Position numbers and translations under genes: made by a program. The notes below the pieces were generated by a model. It saw only the letters and a program-made list of their open reading frames with translations, was not told where the DNA came from and ran no database searches. Source: Cyclobacteriaceae bacterium (GTDB lineage: Bacteria > Bacteroidota > Bacteroidia > Cytophagales > Cyclobacteriaceae). Taken from it: a stretch of DNA of 64,000 nucleotides. The DNA lies in the NCBI GenBank assembly GCA_028281285.1, contig JANQKF010000013.1, positions 124,001-188,000 of the forward strand, read 5' to 3'. This document shows positions 51,064 through 61,311 of the stretch, one piece after another. How positions within the stretch are numbered: the first letter of the stretch is position 1; each line of letters starts with the position of its first letter.

Positions 51064-52368
51064 TTATGTCACCAGGCCATAAATATAGCCTACCAAGACG
51101 CTAAGTAGCACAATCGGCATCACCCATTTGAGCCATGCCAAAGCAAATCTGTTCCAGGCAGTATCGCTGTTTCCGAATATCTGCCTTAACGCGGTGACTT
51201 TACCTAAGCCCCAAACTAAACCAATAACTGAGAGTATACTCCCAAGCACCTGCATTCCGGACCCAAATACCATATCCAGAATACCAATCAAATCAGGGTA
51301 AATCGTACTTGGCAGCATCAACAGGGCCTGAAGAATTCCAATTGCCACGATTACATTCCCTCGTTTGATCTTAGGGAAAATCTCTCGATTGATGCTCCCT
51401 GAAATCACTTCATAACCGGCTGTTAATGACAGAAAGGCAACAAAGGAAAGTGCCAGAAGAAAGATGCTTCCCACGAATTGACCACTCGGCATCTGGGCAA
51501 AAAGATTGGGCAATGTGGTAAATATCAGTCCCGGCCCGGAAGTCATGTCAAGTCCAAATACGAGGATTGCAGGCACCAAAAACAGACTCACTAAAAGTGA
51601 CGCTCCTACATCACCCAAACCCGTAAAAGCTGCAATCCTGGGGATGCTCTCCTCCTTTTTCAAATAGCGACCATAAACGACTATGAATGTACCTCCCAAG
51701 CCTACAGAGAAAAATGCCTGTCCAAGTGCAGCAAAAACCTGCTCAGAAGTCAGGGCGGCCAAATCAGGCTGAAGAAAATTGAATAGTTTCTCAGTGGCAC
51801 CTTCTATAGAGAATACAAAGAAGATGAGATAGACAATGGCGATAACAAAAAATGGGATGAAGATCTTGCTGAGTACTTCAATTCCTTTTCTCAAGCCTTT
51901 GAAGACTACAAAGAGTGCTGCACTTATGAGCACTACTCCTATCGTATATTGAACTATCCCGTTACTTAACCCCTGTTGGTGTAACTCAAGGTTAGAAGGA
52001 TTAAACCCATTAAAAATCGAGAAGAAACCTGTGTATACCACATTGGATACCACTACAGCATAGTAGCTTGTCGCTACCAATACGGTGATGACCAGTGCGT
52101 ACCCTATTATTTTTCCCCATCTCCGGCCAAGAGATTTGGTAAAAGCTACCAAAGTTCCTCCTTCAGTTTCTCGACCTAATGCGATTTCCGCCATCAATGC
52201 AGGAATGGCAAAAGCTATCGTAAAGAACAAATAGACCACCAGGAATGCGCTCCCTCCATAGCTACCCATCATATAAGGAAACCTCCACACATTACCCAAT
52301 CCAACGGCCACACCTATCATGGTGAGCACAGTGGTCAGTCTGGAGGTATAGGAAATCCGGGGTTCCAA
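51064..52368 (-). CDS. Sodium-dependent transporter of the neurotransmitter:sodium symporter (SNF) family
   Basis: The 434-residue protein has about eleven to twelve membrane helices and the N-terminal signature TTVLTMIGVAVGLGNVWRFPYMMG, the sodium and substrate-binding unwound helix of LeuT-like transporters. The start is a TTG (52368) giving MEPRISYTSRL, four bases after the upstream stop. No better start keeps the conserved N-terminus, so TTG is likely real. It probably imports an amino acid or related compound. It is the last gene of a run beginning with the hybrid kinase. Confidence 0.9.
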   Translation of the reverse strand: MEPRISYTSRLTTVLTMIGVAVGLGNVWRFPYMMGSYGGSAFLVVYLFFTIAFAIPALMAEIALGRETEGGTLVAFTKSLGRRWGKIIGYALVITVLVATSYYAVVVSNVVYTGFFSIFNGFNPSNLELHQQGLSNGIVQYTIGVVLISAALFVVFKGLRKGIEVLSKIFIPFFVIAIVYLIFFVFSIEGATEKLFNFLQPDLAALTSEQVFAALGQAFFSVGLGGTFIVVYGRYLKKEESIPRIAAFTGLGDVGASLLVSLFLVPAILVFGLDMTSGPGLIFTTLPNLFAQMPSGQFVGSIFLLALSFVAFLSLTAGYEVISGSINREIFPKIKRGNVIVAIGILQALLMLPSTIYPDLIGILDMVFGSGMQVLGSILSVIGLVWGLGKVTALRQIFGNSDTAWNRFALAWLKWVMPIVLLSVLVGYIYGLVT

Positions 52369-52372
52369 ACGG

Positions 52373-53110
52373 TTAGTTGGCTCTTACAGCACCGGCAAGC
52401 GTATCGTGATGTTCCAATAGCAGTGAACGCAGATAGCTTCCAATGGTATAGACACTTTCGAAACCCGCTTTCTTCGCGGCCGCATCTTCCTTTTCTATTG
52501 GAATATCAACACTCTCCGCGTAGTGTTTGATATCACGGTAAAAGCCAATCGTAAATTGATCAGCCTCGCCTCCAAACACCTTTGTGAAGATCAGGTTATC
52601 ATCCCTCCCAATTTCCTTGAGATAGACATTTTCCATTTGTCGCTCTTTCAAGAGTTCAGCCTGCTTACCGGCAAGGGCTTGAAATATCTCTATATGATAA
52701 TAATCGTAAGTCTTGAATCTTCGATTGAATTCTTCAATTGCAGGACCTTTTACAATTTGCTCTTCCTGAAATGAAATCCAGTCATAATATGAGCTTCCAT
52801 GAGGTTGGTCTTGAGTCTTGGATCTTCGTCTGTTTACGATGGCCTTGTCTGACATGAAACTGCCTAATTGATTGCCGATTGGATAAATCATCATTAGGTC
52901 CCAATGATCTCCCTGAGAGTGTCTCATTAAAAACGGCTCTTGCATCCCATAATTCAGGTGATTTTTCATGTCCTGTTTCAACACATCTATCAACTCGAGG
53001 AGTTGCCCTGGTGCGGCACGCATTGTAGTAACCTTATAATAAGCCTCATCCTGTGCTTGTGTACCACAGGCCACAAAGAGAAGTGCAAAGGCATAGATGA
53101 AGTTCTTCAT
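52373..53110 (-). CDS. Secreted protein of unknown function
   Basis: Not firmly recognised. The 245-residue protein has a signal peptide (MKNFIYAFALLFVACGTQA) and a hydrophilic mature part that begins YYKVTTMRAAPGQLLELIDVLKQDM. That repeats a ferredoxin-like alpha/beta pattern seen in NIPSNAP or antibiotic-monooxygenase-like domains, and a second similar unit YYHIEIFQALAGKQAELLKERQ starts near residue 137. It lies between bioA and the transporter with gaps of four bases on each side, so all three are likely one transcript. Confidence 0.7.
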   Translation of the reverse strand: MKNFIYAFALLFVACGTQAQDEAYYKVTTMRAAPGQLLELIDVLKQDMKNHLNYGMQEPFLMRHSQGDHWDLMMIYPIGNQLGSFMSDKAIVNRRRSKTQDQPHGSSYYDWISFQEEQIVKGPAIEEFNRRFKTYDYYHIEIFQALAGKQAELLKERQMENVYLKEIGRDDNLIFTKVFGGEADQFTIGFYRDIKHYAESVDIPIEKEDAAAKKAGFESVYTIGSYLRSLLLEHHDTLAGAVRAN

Positions 53111-53114
53111 AGTC

Positions 53115-54404
53115 TTAAAAAGTCATGGATTGATACTCATCCAAAAAATTAAGGATTGTTGAATATATGAATTCTAAGTCGTCATCTGAGATGATGTAAG
53201 GGGGAATCAAGTAAATCACATTGCCTAATGGTCGTATTAACAACCCTTTAGAAATAAAATATGGGTAAAGATGATGTCGAGCTTCATTGAGATACGAGGT
53301 CTCTCGTTCGGTATTTAGTTCAAAAGCAACAATAGTACCCATGACCCTTGGGCTTCTCACCATTTCATGCCCTTCTATTTTGGCAAGAAATTCATTATGT
53401 CTTTGATTCAATCGAGTTCTATCGTCTTCGCATTCCGCTGTCAATAGTAAATCGAGAGAAGCATTTGCCGCTGCACATGCAATAGGGTTGGCTGTGAATG
53501 AATGCCCGTGAAAAAATGTCTTCATCAGATCTGAAGATCGGTAGGCACTCTGAATCTCATCGGTACAAGTAGTAACACCCATTGCCATTGCTCCTCCTGT
53601 AATTCCCTTAGACAAGCAGAAAATATCCGGTTTGTTTTCGAGCTGATCTGCAGCAAACATTGTCCCCAGTCTCCCAAAACCAGTCATCACCTCATCGGCT
53701 ATACATATCACCCCATTCTTTTGGGCAAGCCTCATCATCCTGTTTAGCAAATCTATGCTGTAAACCCTCATTCCTGAAGCGCCCTGAACAATCGGCTCAA
53801 AAATAAAGGCTGCGATATCACCAGTAGCTATCAACGTTTCAAATTGGTGCCAGACGGTTTCCTCAGTCCCGTGTGAAGGAAAATCGATGAAATCAACATC
53901 AAACAAATATGGATTAAAGGGCTCTGTGAACGCCCCTCTTTCGCCTACCGACATGGCACCAAAGGTATCGCCATGATATGCCCCATCGATTGCAATTATC
54001 CTTTTCTTCTCAATGCCCTGATTATGGAAATATTGGAAAGCCATTTTAATCCCTACCTCTACAGCGGTGCTTCCATTGTCAGAGTAGAAAACTTTGGACT
54101 GATTATCCGGCAAGATTTCCAGTAATCGCTTAGCCAACGTAATGGCGGGCTTATGAGTAAACCCGGCAAATATCACGTGTTCGAGTTCGGCAGCCTGATC
54201 ATGAATTGCCTGAGCAATGTATGGATGACTATGTCCATGAATATTTACCCACCAAGACGAAATCACATCAATAATTTTTTGTCCTTTCTCTGTATAAAGG
54301 TTGACACCTTCTGCACGTTCGATCATTAGCGGATCATCTAACCCTTGCAATGGTGTAAAAGGGTGCCAAATATGTTTTCCGTCTTCTTCCTGCCAACTAG
54401 TCAT
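53115..54404 (-). CDS. bioA: Adenosylmethionine-8-amino-7-oxononanoate aminotransferase
   Basis: PLP-dependent class III aminotransferase that makes 7,8-diaminopelargonate for biotin synthesis. The signs are the opening HIWHPFTPLQG, VFYSDNGSTAVEVGIKMA, AYHGDTFGAMSVG, IADEVMTGFGRLG, and the PLP lysine in CLSKGITGGAMAMG. The size of 429 residues fits. It overlaps bioD by eight bases. bioB, bioF and bioC are not in the window. Confidence 0.95.
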   Translation of the reverse strand: MTSWQEEDGKHIWHPFTPLQGLDDPLMIERAEGVNLYTEKGQKIIDVISSWWVNIHGHSHPYIAQAIHDQAAELEHVIFAGFTHKPAITLAKRLLEILPDNQSKVFYSDNGSTAVEVGIKMAFQYFHNQGIEKKRIIAIDGAYHGDTFGAMSVGERGAFTEPFNPYLFDVDFIDFPSHGTEETVWHQFETLIATGDIAAFIFEPIVQGASGMRVYSIDLLNRMMRLAQKNGVICIADEVMTGFGRLGTMFAADQLENKPDIFCLSKGITGGAMAMGVTTCTDEIQSAYRSSDLMKTFFHGHSFTANPIACAAANASLDLLLTAECEDDRTRLNQRHNEFLAKIEGHEMVRSPRVMGTIVAFELNTERETSYLNEARHHLYPYFISKGLLIRPLGNVIYLIPPYIISDDDLEFIYSTILNFLDEYQSMTF

Positions 54405-55008
54405 TCCAGTTCTTCAATAGTTCATCACCCAGTTTTCTGACCACTTCCCGGTTCACTTTCTTCAATTGGGGAATTCTTAGCAATTGCTTGAATCCGCTGT
54501 ATTTCAGAATGATATCTTCGCTTTCAGGGTTGGGGGTCCCATTAAAAACGATCCCTTTAACTTCAATCCCCTGATGCTTTAGATTATCTACCGAAAGAAG
54601 TGTATGATTGATACTCCCCAAATAGAGGTTAGAAACCAGAATTACCGGCATTCTCCATAAAAGTGGCATATCAACGATAAACTCCGAGTCATTTAGTGGC
54701 ACCATTAGGCCTCCTGCTCCTTCCACGATCAACGTATTCTCAGTTTTAGGAATTTGAAGTTGATTGATTGCGAGATCGACACTATCAATTTTGGCCGCGG
54801 CATGTGGGGAAGCAGGAGTGTTCAACAAATAGCCTTCAGAATGAAATACTGAATTACCATTAGTTACAAGACTCTGTACGGTTTCAGTATCCCTGGGAAA
54901 TCCGGCCTGAACAGGTTTCCAATAATCGGCCTTAAGGGCTTCTGTAAATATTGCACTTACCAGTGTTTTACCACTATCCGTTCCAATAGCTGAGATAAAG
55001 TATTGCAT
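54397..55008 (-). CDS. bioD: Dethiobiotin synthetase
   Basis: ATP-dependent carboxylation and ring closure of 7,8-diaminopelargonate. The P-loop-like IGTDSGKTLVSA (8-19), KPVQAGFPRDTE and VEGAGGLMVPL (about 94-104) are diagnostic. The 203 residues match the family. It starts 22 bases after the hybrid kinase stop and overlaps bioA, so kinase, bioD, bioA and two further genes may share a transcript. Confidence 0.94.
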   Translation of the reverse strand: MQYFISAIGTDSGKTLVSAIFTEALKADYWKPVQAGFPRDTETVQSLVTNGNSVFHSEGYLLNTPASPHAAAKIDSVDLAINQLQIPKTENTLIVEGAGGLMVPLNDSEFIVDMPLLWRMPVILVSNLYLGSINHTLLSVDNLKHQGIEVKGIVFNGTPNPESEDIILKYSGFKQLLRIPQLKKVNREVVRKLGDELLKNWND

Positions 55009-55030
55009 TCGTTAAGGTCAGAAAGCGAAA

Positions 55031-57106
55031 TTAAGAGACAAAAGGAAACTTTCGTTGACCTACCTGAAGTAATTTGGAACGGAGCTGATCAAAATTCATG
55101 GGTTTAACAATGTAATCATCCATTCCTGATTCTTTCGCTTTCTTCACATCTTCTTCAAAAGCATTGGCCGAAACTCCAATAATGTATGGAGGATCCTGAA
55201 GGTCCATTTCATTGATCAACTGCGTTGCTTTTAGTCCGTCCATTCCAGGCATTTGGATATCCATAAGAATCACGTGATAGTGATTCTTTTTGACCATGTT
55301 CAAAACTTCGGTTCCTTCCTTTACCACGTCAGGAATGAAACCCATTCGCTCAAGAACGATAAGGGTCAATTTTCGATTGATTGAATTATCTTCTGCTAAA
55401 AGAATCTTCAGCGGATATGAATTTGATATCACCAAAGACATTGGATCCGATCTATTTACATCTGTAGTGGGTGAATGATCAAGCGTATCCGTTTCTTGTG
55501 AAGTCACCTTTTTGACCTTTGCGGTAAAGTAGAAAATCGACCCCTTGCCCTCTTCGCTTTCCACCCAAATTTTTCCTTTCAACAGCTTTACAAGGTTCTT
55601 ACAGATCGCAAGCCCCAACCCCGTACCACCATATTTTCTCGAATGAGAAGAATCAGCCTGACTAAATTCTGCGAATAGCCCTTTCAATTTCTTCGCTGAG
55701 ATTCCTATGCCTGTATCCTTAACCGAAAACCTCAGTGTTGCGGTTCTCTTGGTATCATTCTCCAGGTCAACTTTGACCCTTACAAAACCTGATTCCGTAA
55801 ATTTCACAGCGTTGGAAAGCAGATTCAAAAGGATTTGGCGCAACCGGGTACGGTCGGACAAAACTATTTCCGGAACCTCATTCTCAATAATCAGATTAAT
55901 TGCAACTTGCTTCTTTTCGGCCTCATAACTTACTAGGCTGATACTCTCTTCTAATACTTTCTTTAATCCAAAAACATGCTCTTCCAAAGGCATCTTCCCG
56001 GATTCAATCTTGGAGAAATCAAGAATATCATTGATGACTCTCAACAATGTGTCCCCGCTTGCCTTGATCGTCTCAACATAATCCTTCTGTTCCTCGTCCA
56101 GTTCTGTATCGGCTAAGAGGCTAGTCATACCAATCACGCCATTCATGGGCGTTCTGATCTCATGGCTCATGGTCGCCAGGAAATTACTTTTCGCTGCTGT
56201 CGCAGCTTCAGCGGCCTCTTTCGCTTCCCGAAGACCTTCTTCCAACTTTTTCTGAGCAGTAATATCCCGAGCCAAAGTAAGTACGCGATCATCTGCCAAC
56301 TTTACGAAGCGTGCTTCAAAAAAACGCACTTTACGATTGAGTTCCATTCTGTACTCTACAGTCTGAATATCGCCTGTCTCAAATGCTTTTTTAAGACTAT
56401 CGGATAAAGCCTTATTGATCGGGTCCGGAAAGACATCTTCAACTTTCTTGCCCAAAAAATCCTCAGGTGCATAGAAAATATCTTCCGGATTTTTGATTTG
56501 ATAATCCAGAAAGGCCCCCTCTTTATCATGAGTAAACATTAAATCGGGGATTGCATCCAAGATCAATGATTGCTGCCGCTCACTTTCCTTTAATTCCAAT
56601 TCCGCCCGATAGATATTCGTGACATTTTTTGCTACTCCTGAAATTGAGTTAACATTCCCATTATCGTCCTTGGAAGTACTTTCGAAAACTTCGAGCATGT
56701 GCAATTCCCCATTCGCATCTTTGATCTCCACAAAATGTGGGGGTATAATCGATTCGCCTGCATTTATTGCCTTTTCAACGACCTTCTGAACATTATCATT
56801 GATAGGATTGTCTGTCAACACCTGGGAAAAATGGATCGATTCCAATTCGGGGTTGTACCCCATCATTCTCTTTACATTGCTTGATACGTAGGTAATAAAA
56901 CCTCTTTGATCATATTGATAAGAAAAGTCCGAAGAGTGATCAAGTAGCAAATCCAGGTTATTCTGAATTCGATCTTTTTGCTCTGATATGTGCTGATTTC
57001 GCGTTTTTAAATCTTTGTTTCTGGCCCATAGCCGGGACAACAAAAAGCCTACTGAAAGTAATGCAAGTACAAGTACGCTGATCAATATCAGAGTTGGTGT
57101 CTCCAC
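55031..57106 (-). CDS. Hybrid sensor histidine kinase (TM-PAS-PAS-HisKA-HATPase-REC)
   Basis: The 691-residue protein has one N-terminal membrane helix (about 7-26), a short coiled segment, two PAS domains (about 48-165 and 175-285), HisKA with H315 in [17 protein letters not shown], HATPase with [14 protein letters not shown], and a C-terminal receiver with its acceptor aspartate in [12 protein letters not shown]. There is no periplasmic loop, so cytoplasmic PAS sensing is expected. No phosphotransfer protein or output regulator is adjacent. The start is GTG. It heads the run that includes bioD and bioA; whether this is functional is unknown. Confidence 0.93.
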   Translation of the reverse strand: METPTLILISVLVLALLSVGFLLSRLWARNKDLKTRNQHISEQKDRIQNNLDLLLDHSSDFSYQYDQRGFITYVSSNVKRMMGYNPELESIHFSQVLTDNPINDNVQKVVEKAINAGESIIPPHFVEIKDANGELHMLEVFESTSKDDNGNVNSISGVAKNVTNIYRAELELKESERQQSLILDAIPDLMFTHDKEGAFLDYQIKNPEDIFYAPEDFLGKKVEDVFPDPINKALSDSLKKAFETGDIQTVEYRMELNRKVRFFEARFVKLADDRVLTLARDITAQKKLEEGLREAKEAAEAATAAKSNFLATMSHEIRTPMNGVIGMTSLLADTELDEEQKDYVETIKASGDTLLRVINDILDFSKIESGKMPLEEHVFGLKKVLEESISLVSYEAEKKQVAINLIIENEVPEIVLSDRTRLRQILLNLLSNAVKFTESGFVRVKVDLENDTKRTATLRFSVKDTGIGISAKKLKGLFAEFSQADSSHSRKYGGTGLGLAICKNLVKLLKGKIWVESEEGKGSIFYFTAKVKKVTSQETDTLDHSPTTDVNRSDPMSLVISNSYPLKILLAEDNSINRKLTLIVLERMGFIPDVVKEGTEVLNMVKKNHYHVILMDIQMPGMDGLKATQLINEMDLQDPPYIIGVSANAFEEDVKKAKESGMDDYIVKPMNFDQLRSKLLQVGQRKFPFVS

Positions 57107-57213
57107 AAATATTGTCTGATCTTAGGTTGAGTGAACAACAAAAATAGTATTTATAATAATACGAATAGCCTACTGAAATATTTCTGGAGAAAATTTAAGA
57201 GCTTCACTCAGTT

Positions 57214-57444
57214 TCAAGGCATGTTCTGACTGAGGGACTTGTACATTTCATCAAAACGGGTCAATGCCTGGCTAATAAACTGATCTGACAGAATTTCATC
57301 AATTTCTTCTTCAAGAACATCAAGTTCGCTCACTTTGAAGGTTTGTTCTAGCGGACCTTTTTCAAGCTTGATCAGATACTTCTGGTTCCACCAAAAAACT
57401 GTGATTTTACATTCGGGGTGTGGAATCTCTCTTACAACTCTCAT
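57214..57444 (-). CDS. Small conserved-looking protein, unknown
   Basis: Not assigned. The 76-residue protein reads MRVVREIPHPECKITVFWWN then KYLIKLEKGPLEQTFKVSEL, with a strongly patterned beta N-half and an acidic helical C-half (DVLEEEIDEILSDQFISQAL). The codon use and clear amphipathic pattern favour a real gene over a random frame. It is alone, 107 bases before the hybrid kinase and 138 bases from the divergent DUF5916 gene. Confidence 0.65.
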   Translation of the reverse strand: MRVVREIPHPECKITVFWWNQKYLIKLEKGPLEQTFKVSELDVLEEEIDEILSDQFISQALTRFDEMYKSLSQNMP

Positions 57445-57582
57445 TTCTAACTATTAACACTTCAAGTCAAACATAGTTATTAATTCAATCATCATATGGA
57501 AGAAATTGACCACTTATCATAAAGCACATCTGATCTTTTGATCCCCTGCATTAATCCATTACAATTGCGATTATTTTAATTT

Positions 57583-59778
57583 ATGCGCCACCTCCTCAGC
57601 ATAGCCCTCCTGTTGGTACTTTTTGCCGTTGATCTCAAAGCACAGGAAAGAAAGCAACTTCACATTAAACGAGCCATTGGTGAGATCAAAGTAGATGGTA
57701 TTTTGGATGAGGCCTCTTGGGAAGCTGCCGAAATCGGGACAGATTATCATCAGAATTTTCCCACCGATACTGTGATGGCTAATGCTCAAACCGAACTTCG
57801 GCTGACCTACGATGACAAATACATTTATGTAAGCGCGAAAATGTACAATTCCGGCCTAAGGGATTATGTGACTCCTTCCCTAAGGAGAGATTTCAGGGGA
57901 GCTGGTAATGACATGTTCGTCATCGGATTTGACACTTTTGATGACCGAACAAACGCCTTTCAGTTTGGGATGAACCCTTTCGGGGTTAGACGTGAAGGCC
58001 TTTTGGCGAATGGTGGTGGAAATCAAGGGGATCTCTCTTTGGATTGGGAGAATAAGTGGTTTGGAGAGGCTACCCAACATGACGGCTACTGGATGGTGGA
58101 AATGGCAATACCATTCAAAAGCATTCGCTTCAAAGAGGGATCATCGATTTGGAATATCCATTCGTATCGAATCGATACTGGTACTGGAGAGCGATCTACC
58201 TGGGCCCCGATTCCCAGGAATTTCAGACTCTATTCTCAGGCACATGCAGGACAATTAATTTGGGATGAGCCCCTGGGAAAACCCGGAGCCAACCTTGCCA
58301 TCATTCCATATATTTCAGCAGGCTATAATGAAGACAATACGGCCGACCCAAACACATCTGACTCACAGGGTGACTTTGGTTTTGATGCCAAAGTAGGATT
58401 AGGCCCAGCTTTGAATCTGGACCTGACCGTCAACCCGGATTTCTCTCAAGTAGAAGTGGATCGACAAGTGACTAATCTTGATCGTTTTGAGATTTTCTTC
58501 CCCGAAAGAAGACAGTTTTTTCTTGAGAATGCTGACTTATTTGCGCAATTCGGAATCGATCAGATGCGCCCTTTCTTTTCAAGAAGGATTGGTGTTTCTC
58601 GCGATGAGAATACAGGAAGTAACGTCCAGAACAAGATCAATTTAGGGGCACGACTGAGCGGAAAACTCAACAACAATTGGCGAATTGGTTTGCTCAATAT
58701 GCAAGCTGATGCCATTAATGATATTAACCTTCCTCAGATCAATTACACAGTAGCGGCATTGCAGAGAAAAGTATTCAACAGGTCCAATGTTGGACTCATT
58801 TTCATTAACAAACAGGATTTAAGCAATGAATCGGGAACCACCTTTAACCAATTCAATCGAGTTCTGGGGTTGGATTATAACCTGGCCTCTGCGGACAACA
58901 AATGGAATGGAAAATTCTTCTTCCATAAGTCATTTGACAAAGCTGACTTTGACGACAGTTACTCTGCGGCTGCCAGGGTCCTCTATAGCACCATTCAATG
59001 GCGCTTTTCCGTACTGGCCCAAAGTGTTGGAGAAAATTACAATCCCGAGGTCGGATTCGCGCGAAGAACCAACTATGATCGGGTCCGAACCGAGCTGAGA
59101 AAGAACTTTTATCCAAAATCGAACTTTTTCCAAAGCATTAGCCCGGGCTTGAACTTTGACCTTTTCAGGAATGAACCAAATGGCACCACAGACTCAGAGA
59201 TGAGTGTCAGTGTAGAAGGACAACTGCTCTCAACAGCGCGATATGGCATGAGAGTCCAACGCACGTTTGTCTACCTGTTTTCTGATTTCGACCCTACCAG
59301 AAGTGGTAATACAGAACTCCAGGAAGGAACTGAATACACTTATTATGACTTCGGTATGAATTTTACGTCCGATACCAGACCCAAATTTTTCTATACTGCC
59401 AGAGGAAGTATCGGGGAGTTCTTTAATGGAAACCTCTTCAATATCGGAGGAAATTTAAATTACCGAATTCAACCATACGGCATTATTTCCCTTGACTTCA
59501 ACTATAACCGAATTCGCCTTCCCGAACCTTACGGTAGCGAAGATCTCCTCTTAATCGGACCAAGAGTAGACATCACTTTTTCAAAAAAACTGTTCTGGAC
59601 CACTTTTATCCAGTACAATAATCAAATCGATAACATCAATATCAATTCACGACTGCAATGGAGATTTAAGCCAGTCTCTGATCTGTTTATTGCCTATACC
59701 GACAACTATACCCCTGATGGCCTGGTAAATAAGAACCGCGGACTTGTGATGAAACTCACCTACTGGCTGAATTTCTAG
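57583..59778 (+). CDS. Outer-membrane DUF5916 protein with CBM9-like domain
   Basis: The 731-residue protein has a signal peptide (MRHLLSIALLLVLFAVDLKA). A carbohydrate-binding family 9-like (DOMON-type) domain (about 28-215) has IKVDGILDEASWEAAEIG, FQFGMNPFGVRREGLL and GYWMVEMAIPFKSIRF. The large DUF5916 region that follows is rich in alternating aromatic strands and ends with an aromatic residue (LTYWLNF), as in outer-membrane barrels. The conserved NPDFSQVEVDRQVTNLDRFE is visible around residue 285. Substrate unknown. The stop interlocks with that of the convergent osmC on CTAG. Confidence 0.85.
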   Translation: MRHLLSIALLLVLFAVDLKAQERKQLHIKRAIGEIKVDGILDEASWEAAEIGTDYHQNFPTDTVMANAQTELRLTYDDKYIYVSAKMYNSGLRDYVTPSLRRDFRGAGNDMFVIGFDTFDDRTNAFQFGMNPFGVRREGLLANGGGNQGDLSLDWENKWFGEATQHDGYWMVEMAIPFKSIRFKEGSSIWNIHSYRIDTGTGERSTWAPIPRNFRLYSQAHAGQLIWDEPLGKPGANLAIIPYISAGYNEDNTADPNTSDSQGDFGFDAKVGLGPALNLDLTVNPDFSQVEVDRQVTNLDRFEIFFPERRQFFLENADLFAQFGIDQMRPFFSRRIGVSRDENTGSNVQNKINLGARLSGKLNNNWRIGLLNMQADAINDINLPQINYTVAALQRKVFNRSNVGLIFINKQDLSNESGTTFNQFNRVLGLDYNLASADNKWNGKFFFHKSFDKADFDDSYSAAARVLYSTIQWRFSVLAQSVGENYNPEVGFARRTNYDRVRTELRKNFYPKSNFFQSISPGLNFDLFRNEPNGTTDSEMSVSVEGQLLSTARYGMRVQRTFVYLFSDFDPTRSGNTELQEGTEYTYYDFGMNFTSDTRPKFFYTARGSIGEFFNGNLFNIGGNLNYRIQPYGIISLDFNYNRIRLPEPYGSEDLLLIGPRVDITFSKKLFWTTFIQYNNQIDNININSRLQWRFKPVSDLFIAYTDNYTPDGLVNKNRGLVMKLTYWLNF

Positions 59779-60176
59779 TCCCGCTCAATAATGTATTCTT
59801 CAGTGATGTTGGCACTCAAAGTAGCAGCAACAGAACAGTACTTTGATGCCGCCAAATGAGCCAGTTTCTCAAACTCCTCCTGCTTGGCGTCAGGTGATTT
59901 AAGAATAAATCTCAATGTGATATCGGTAAACCCTCTGGGATGAGTATCTCTCCGTGTACCATCTGCTTCTACAGTCAAACCATTAACAGTCTTTCTTCGC
60001 TTTTTCAACATCTGCACCAAATCGACAGAAGCACAGGCAGATAAAGATGACAAAAGAAGCTCAGTGGGTGACATGAATTTTTTCTCCTCCGCGGGCAACA
60101 TGTCAATGTTATTAACGTTGCCCTGATCATTCACTGACTGGAATTCATAATCGTCTATAAACGTGGTGGTTATCAT
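59775..60176 (-). CDS. OsmC family protein (peroxidase-like)
   Basis: The 133-residue protein is an OsmC/YhfA-type thiol protein. Its two redox cysteines are C48 in LLSSLSACASVDL and C114 in ASKYCSVAATLSANI, with the conserved ELLLSS helix. It closely resembles the YhfA subgroup. It may reduce organic peroxides. The four-base CTAG is shared with the stop of the convergent DUF5916 gene. Confidence 0.88.
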   Translation of the reverse strand: MITTTFIDDYEFQSVNDQGNVNNIDMLPAEEKKFMSPTELLLSSLSACASVDLVQMLKKRRKTVNGLTVEADGTRRDTHPRGFTDITLRFILKSPDAKQEEFEKLAHLAASKYCSVAATLSANITEEYIIERD

Positions 60177-60286
60177 CTTTATTGTGGATTTTTTTGAAAG
60201 TGTGAAAATAAAATATTTAAGCCATTAACCACACAATATGAGAATTAGTTTCAAGGTTCTGTCTCTGAATCAAAGATGAACGAACC

Positions 60287-61306
60287 ATGAAGACAACCAC
60301 ATTTTTTTCAAGGGTCATTATCGCTGTGAGTATCGTTCTACTCTCAGCATGTGGTGGTGACGATGATGCTAACCTTAATCTCCGAATTACTATTGAGGAT
60401 CAGTTCGTGAACTTGCCCTCAAACGTTTCGGTGTTCTTTAAAGTAGAAGATTTAGCCGGTCGCGGTCAGGCCGGATTAACAGAAGCCGATTTCAACATTT
60501 ATGAGAATGGAAGTCTGATTTCAGAATTTGAAGCAGTGCGTAAAATTCAACCCAACGAACAGGTATTTGATTATAACATCATACTTGTTCTCGACCTTAG
60601 TGGTAGTGTGCTAGCAGGAGAAAGCCTGGGCTCACTTAAAAATGCAGCTAAAGGATTTATCGATGAAGTAATGCCCACTGAGGGTTCAGCCTCGTTGGAT
60701 GCTATCAAAGCAGAAATTTGGTGGTTTGATGGCGCTGAGAATCTGAAATTGCTTTCTCCGGCAAATGGTAGTGCCTCAGAATTGAAGGCAGATATCGACA
60801 ATATCTCCCCGGCAATGAGCTCCGATAATTCTACGAATCTCTATGGTGCTGTTATACAGAGTATGGAAGTGGCTACACAACGACTTACTCAAACCAGGCA
60901 ACAAGATGAAATAGGGTCAAGTGCTGTAGTGATTTTCACCGATGGTACTGACCAGGCCAACAGAGCTACCAAGGGTCAGGCACTCGATGCCGTAAACAGG
61001 GCCGACCCGGATATTTCGATTTATACAATAGGCTTAGGAGGCGAAATTGATGAAAGTGTGCTTGGGCAGATTGGGCGGACTAGCTTTGTTTCAGCAGTCA
61101 ATATTGGAGAGTTATTGGAGAAATTCTCAGAAATCGGTGACTTGATTAGTGGTAGGGCAAACAGCTATTACCTATTGGAATATTGCTCGCCTAAGCGATC
61201 CGGAGAGAATCAGCTGACAATTGAGGTGGTAAAAGGTAGCTTACGAGGTTCGGCAAACACCTTGTTCGATGCCTCCAACTTTAATGGAAGCTGTAACTTG
61301 CAATAA
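60287..61306 (+). CDS. Lipoprotein with von Willebrand factor A domain
   Basis: The 339-residue protein has a lipoprotein signal (SIVLLSACGG, C22), a short beta domain (about 30-90, FKVEDLAGRGQAGLTEADFN) and a VWA domain (about 95-290). The metal-ion-dependent adhesion site is complete: D103-x-S105-x-S107, T183 and D219. A small C-terminal beta piece with two cysteines (YCS, GSC) follows. VWA lipoproteins mediate protein-protein contacts at the cell surface or periplasm; no partner such as a MoxR ATPase is adjacent. A hairpin terminator follows. Confidence 0.87.
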   Translation: MKTTTFFSRVIIAVSIVLLSACGGDDDANLNLRITIEDQFVNLPSNVSVFFKVEDLAGRGQAGLTEADFNIYENGSLISEFEAVRKIQPNEQVFDYNIILVLDLSGSVLAGESLGSLKNAAKGFIDEVMPTEGSASLDAIKAEIWWFDGAENLKLLSPANGSASELKADIDNISPAMSSDNSTNLYGAVIQSMEVATQRLTQTRQQDEIGSSAVVIFTDGTDQANRATKGQALDAVNRADPDISIYTIGLGGEIDESVLGQIGRTSFVSAVNIGELLEKFSEIGDLISGRANSYYLLEYCSPKRSGENQLTIEVVKGSLRGSANTLFDASNFNGSCNLQ

Positions 61307-61311
61307 CTAAA

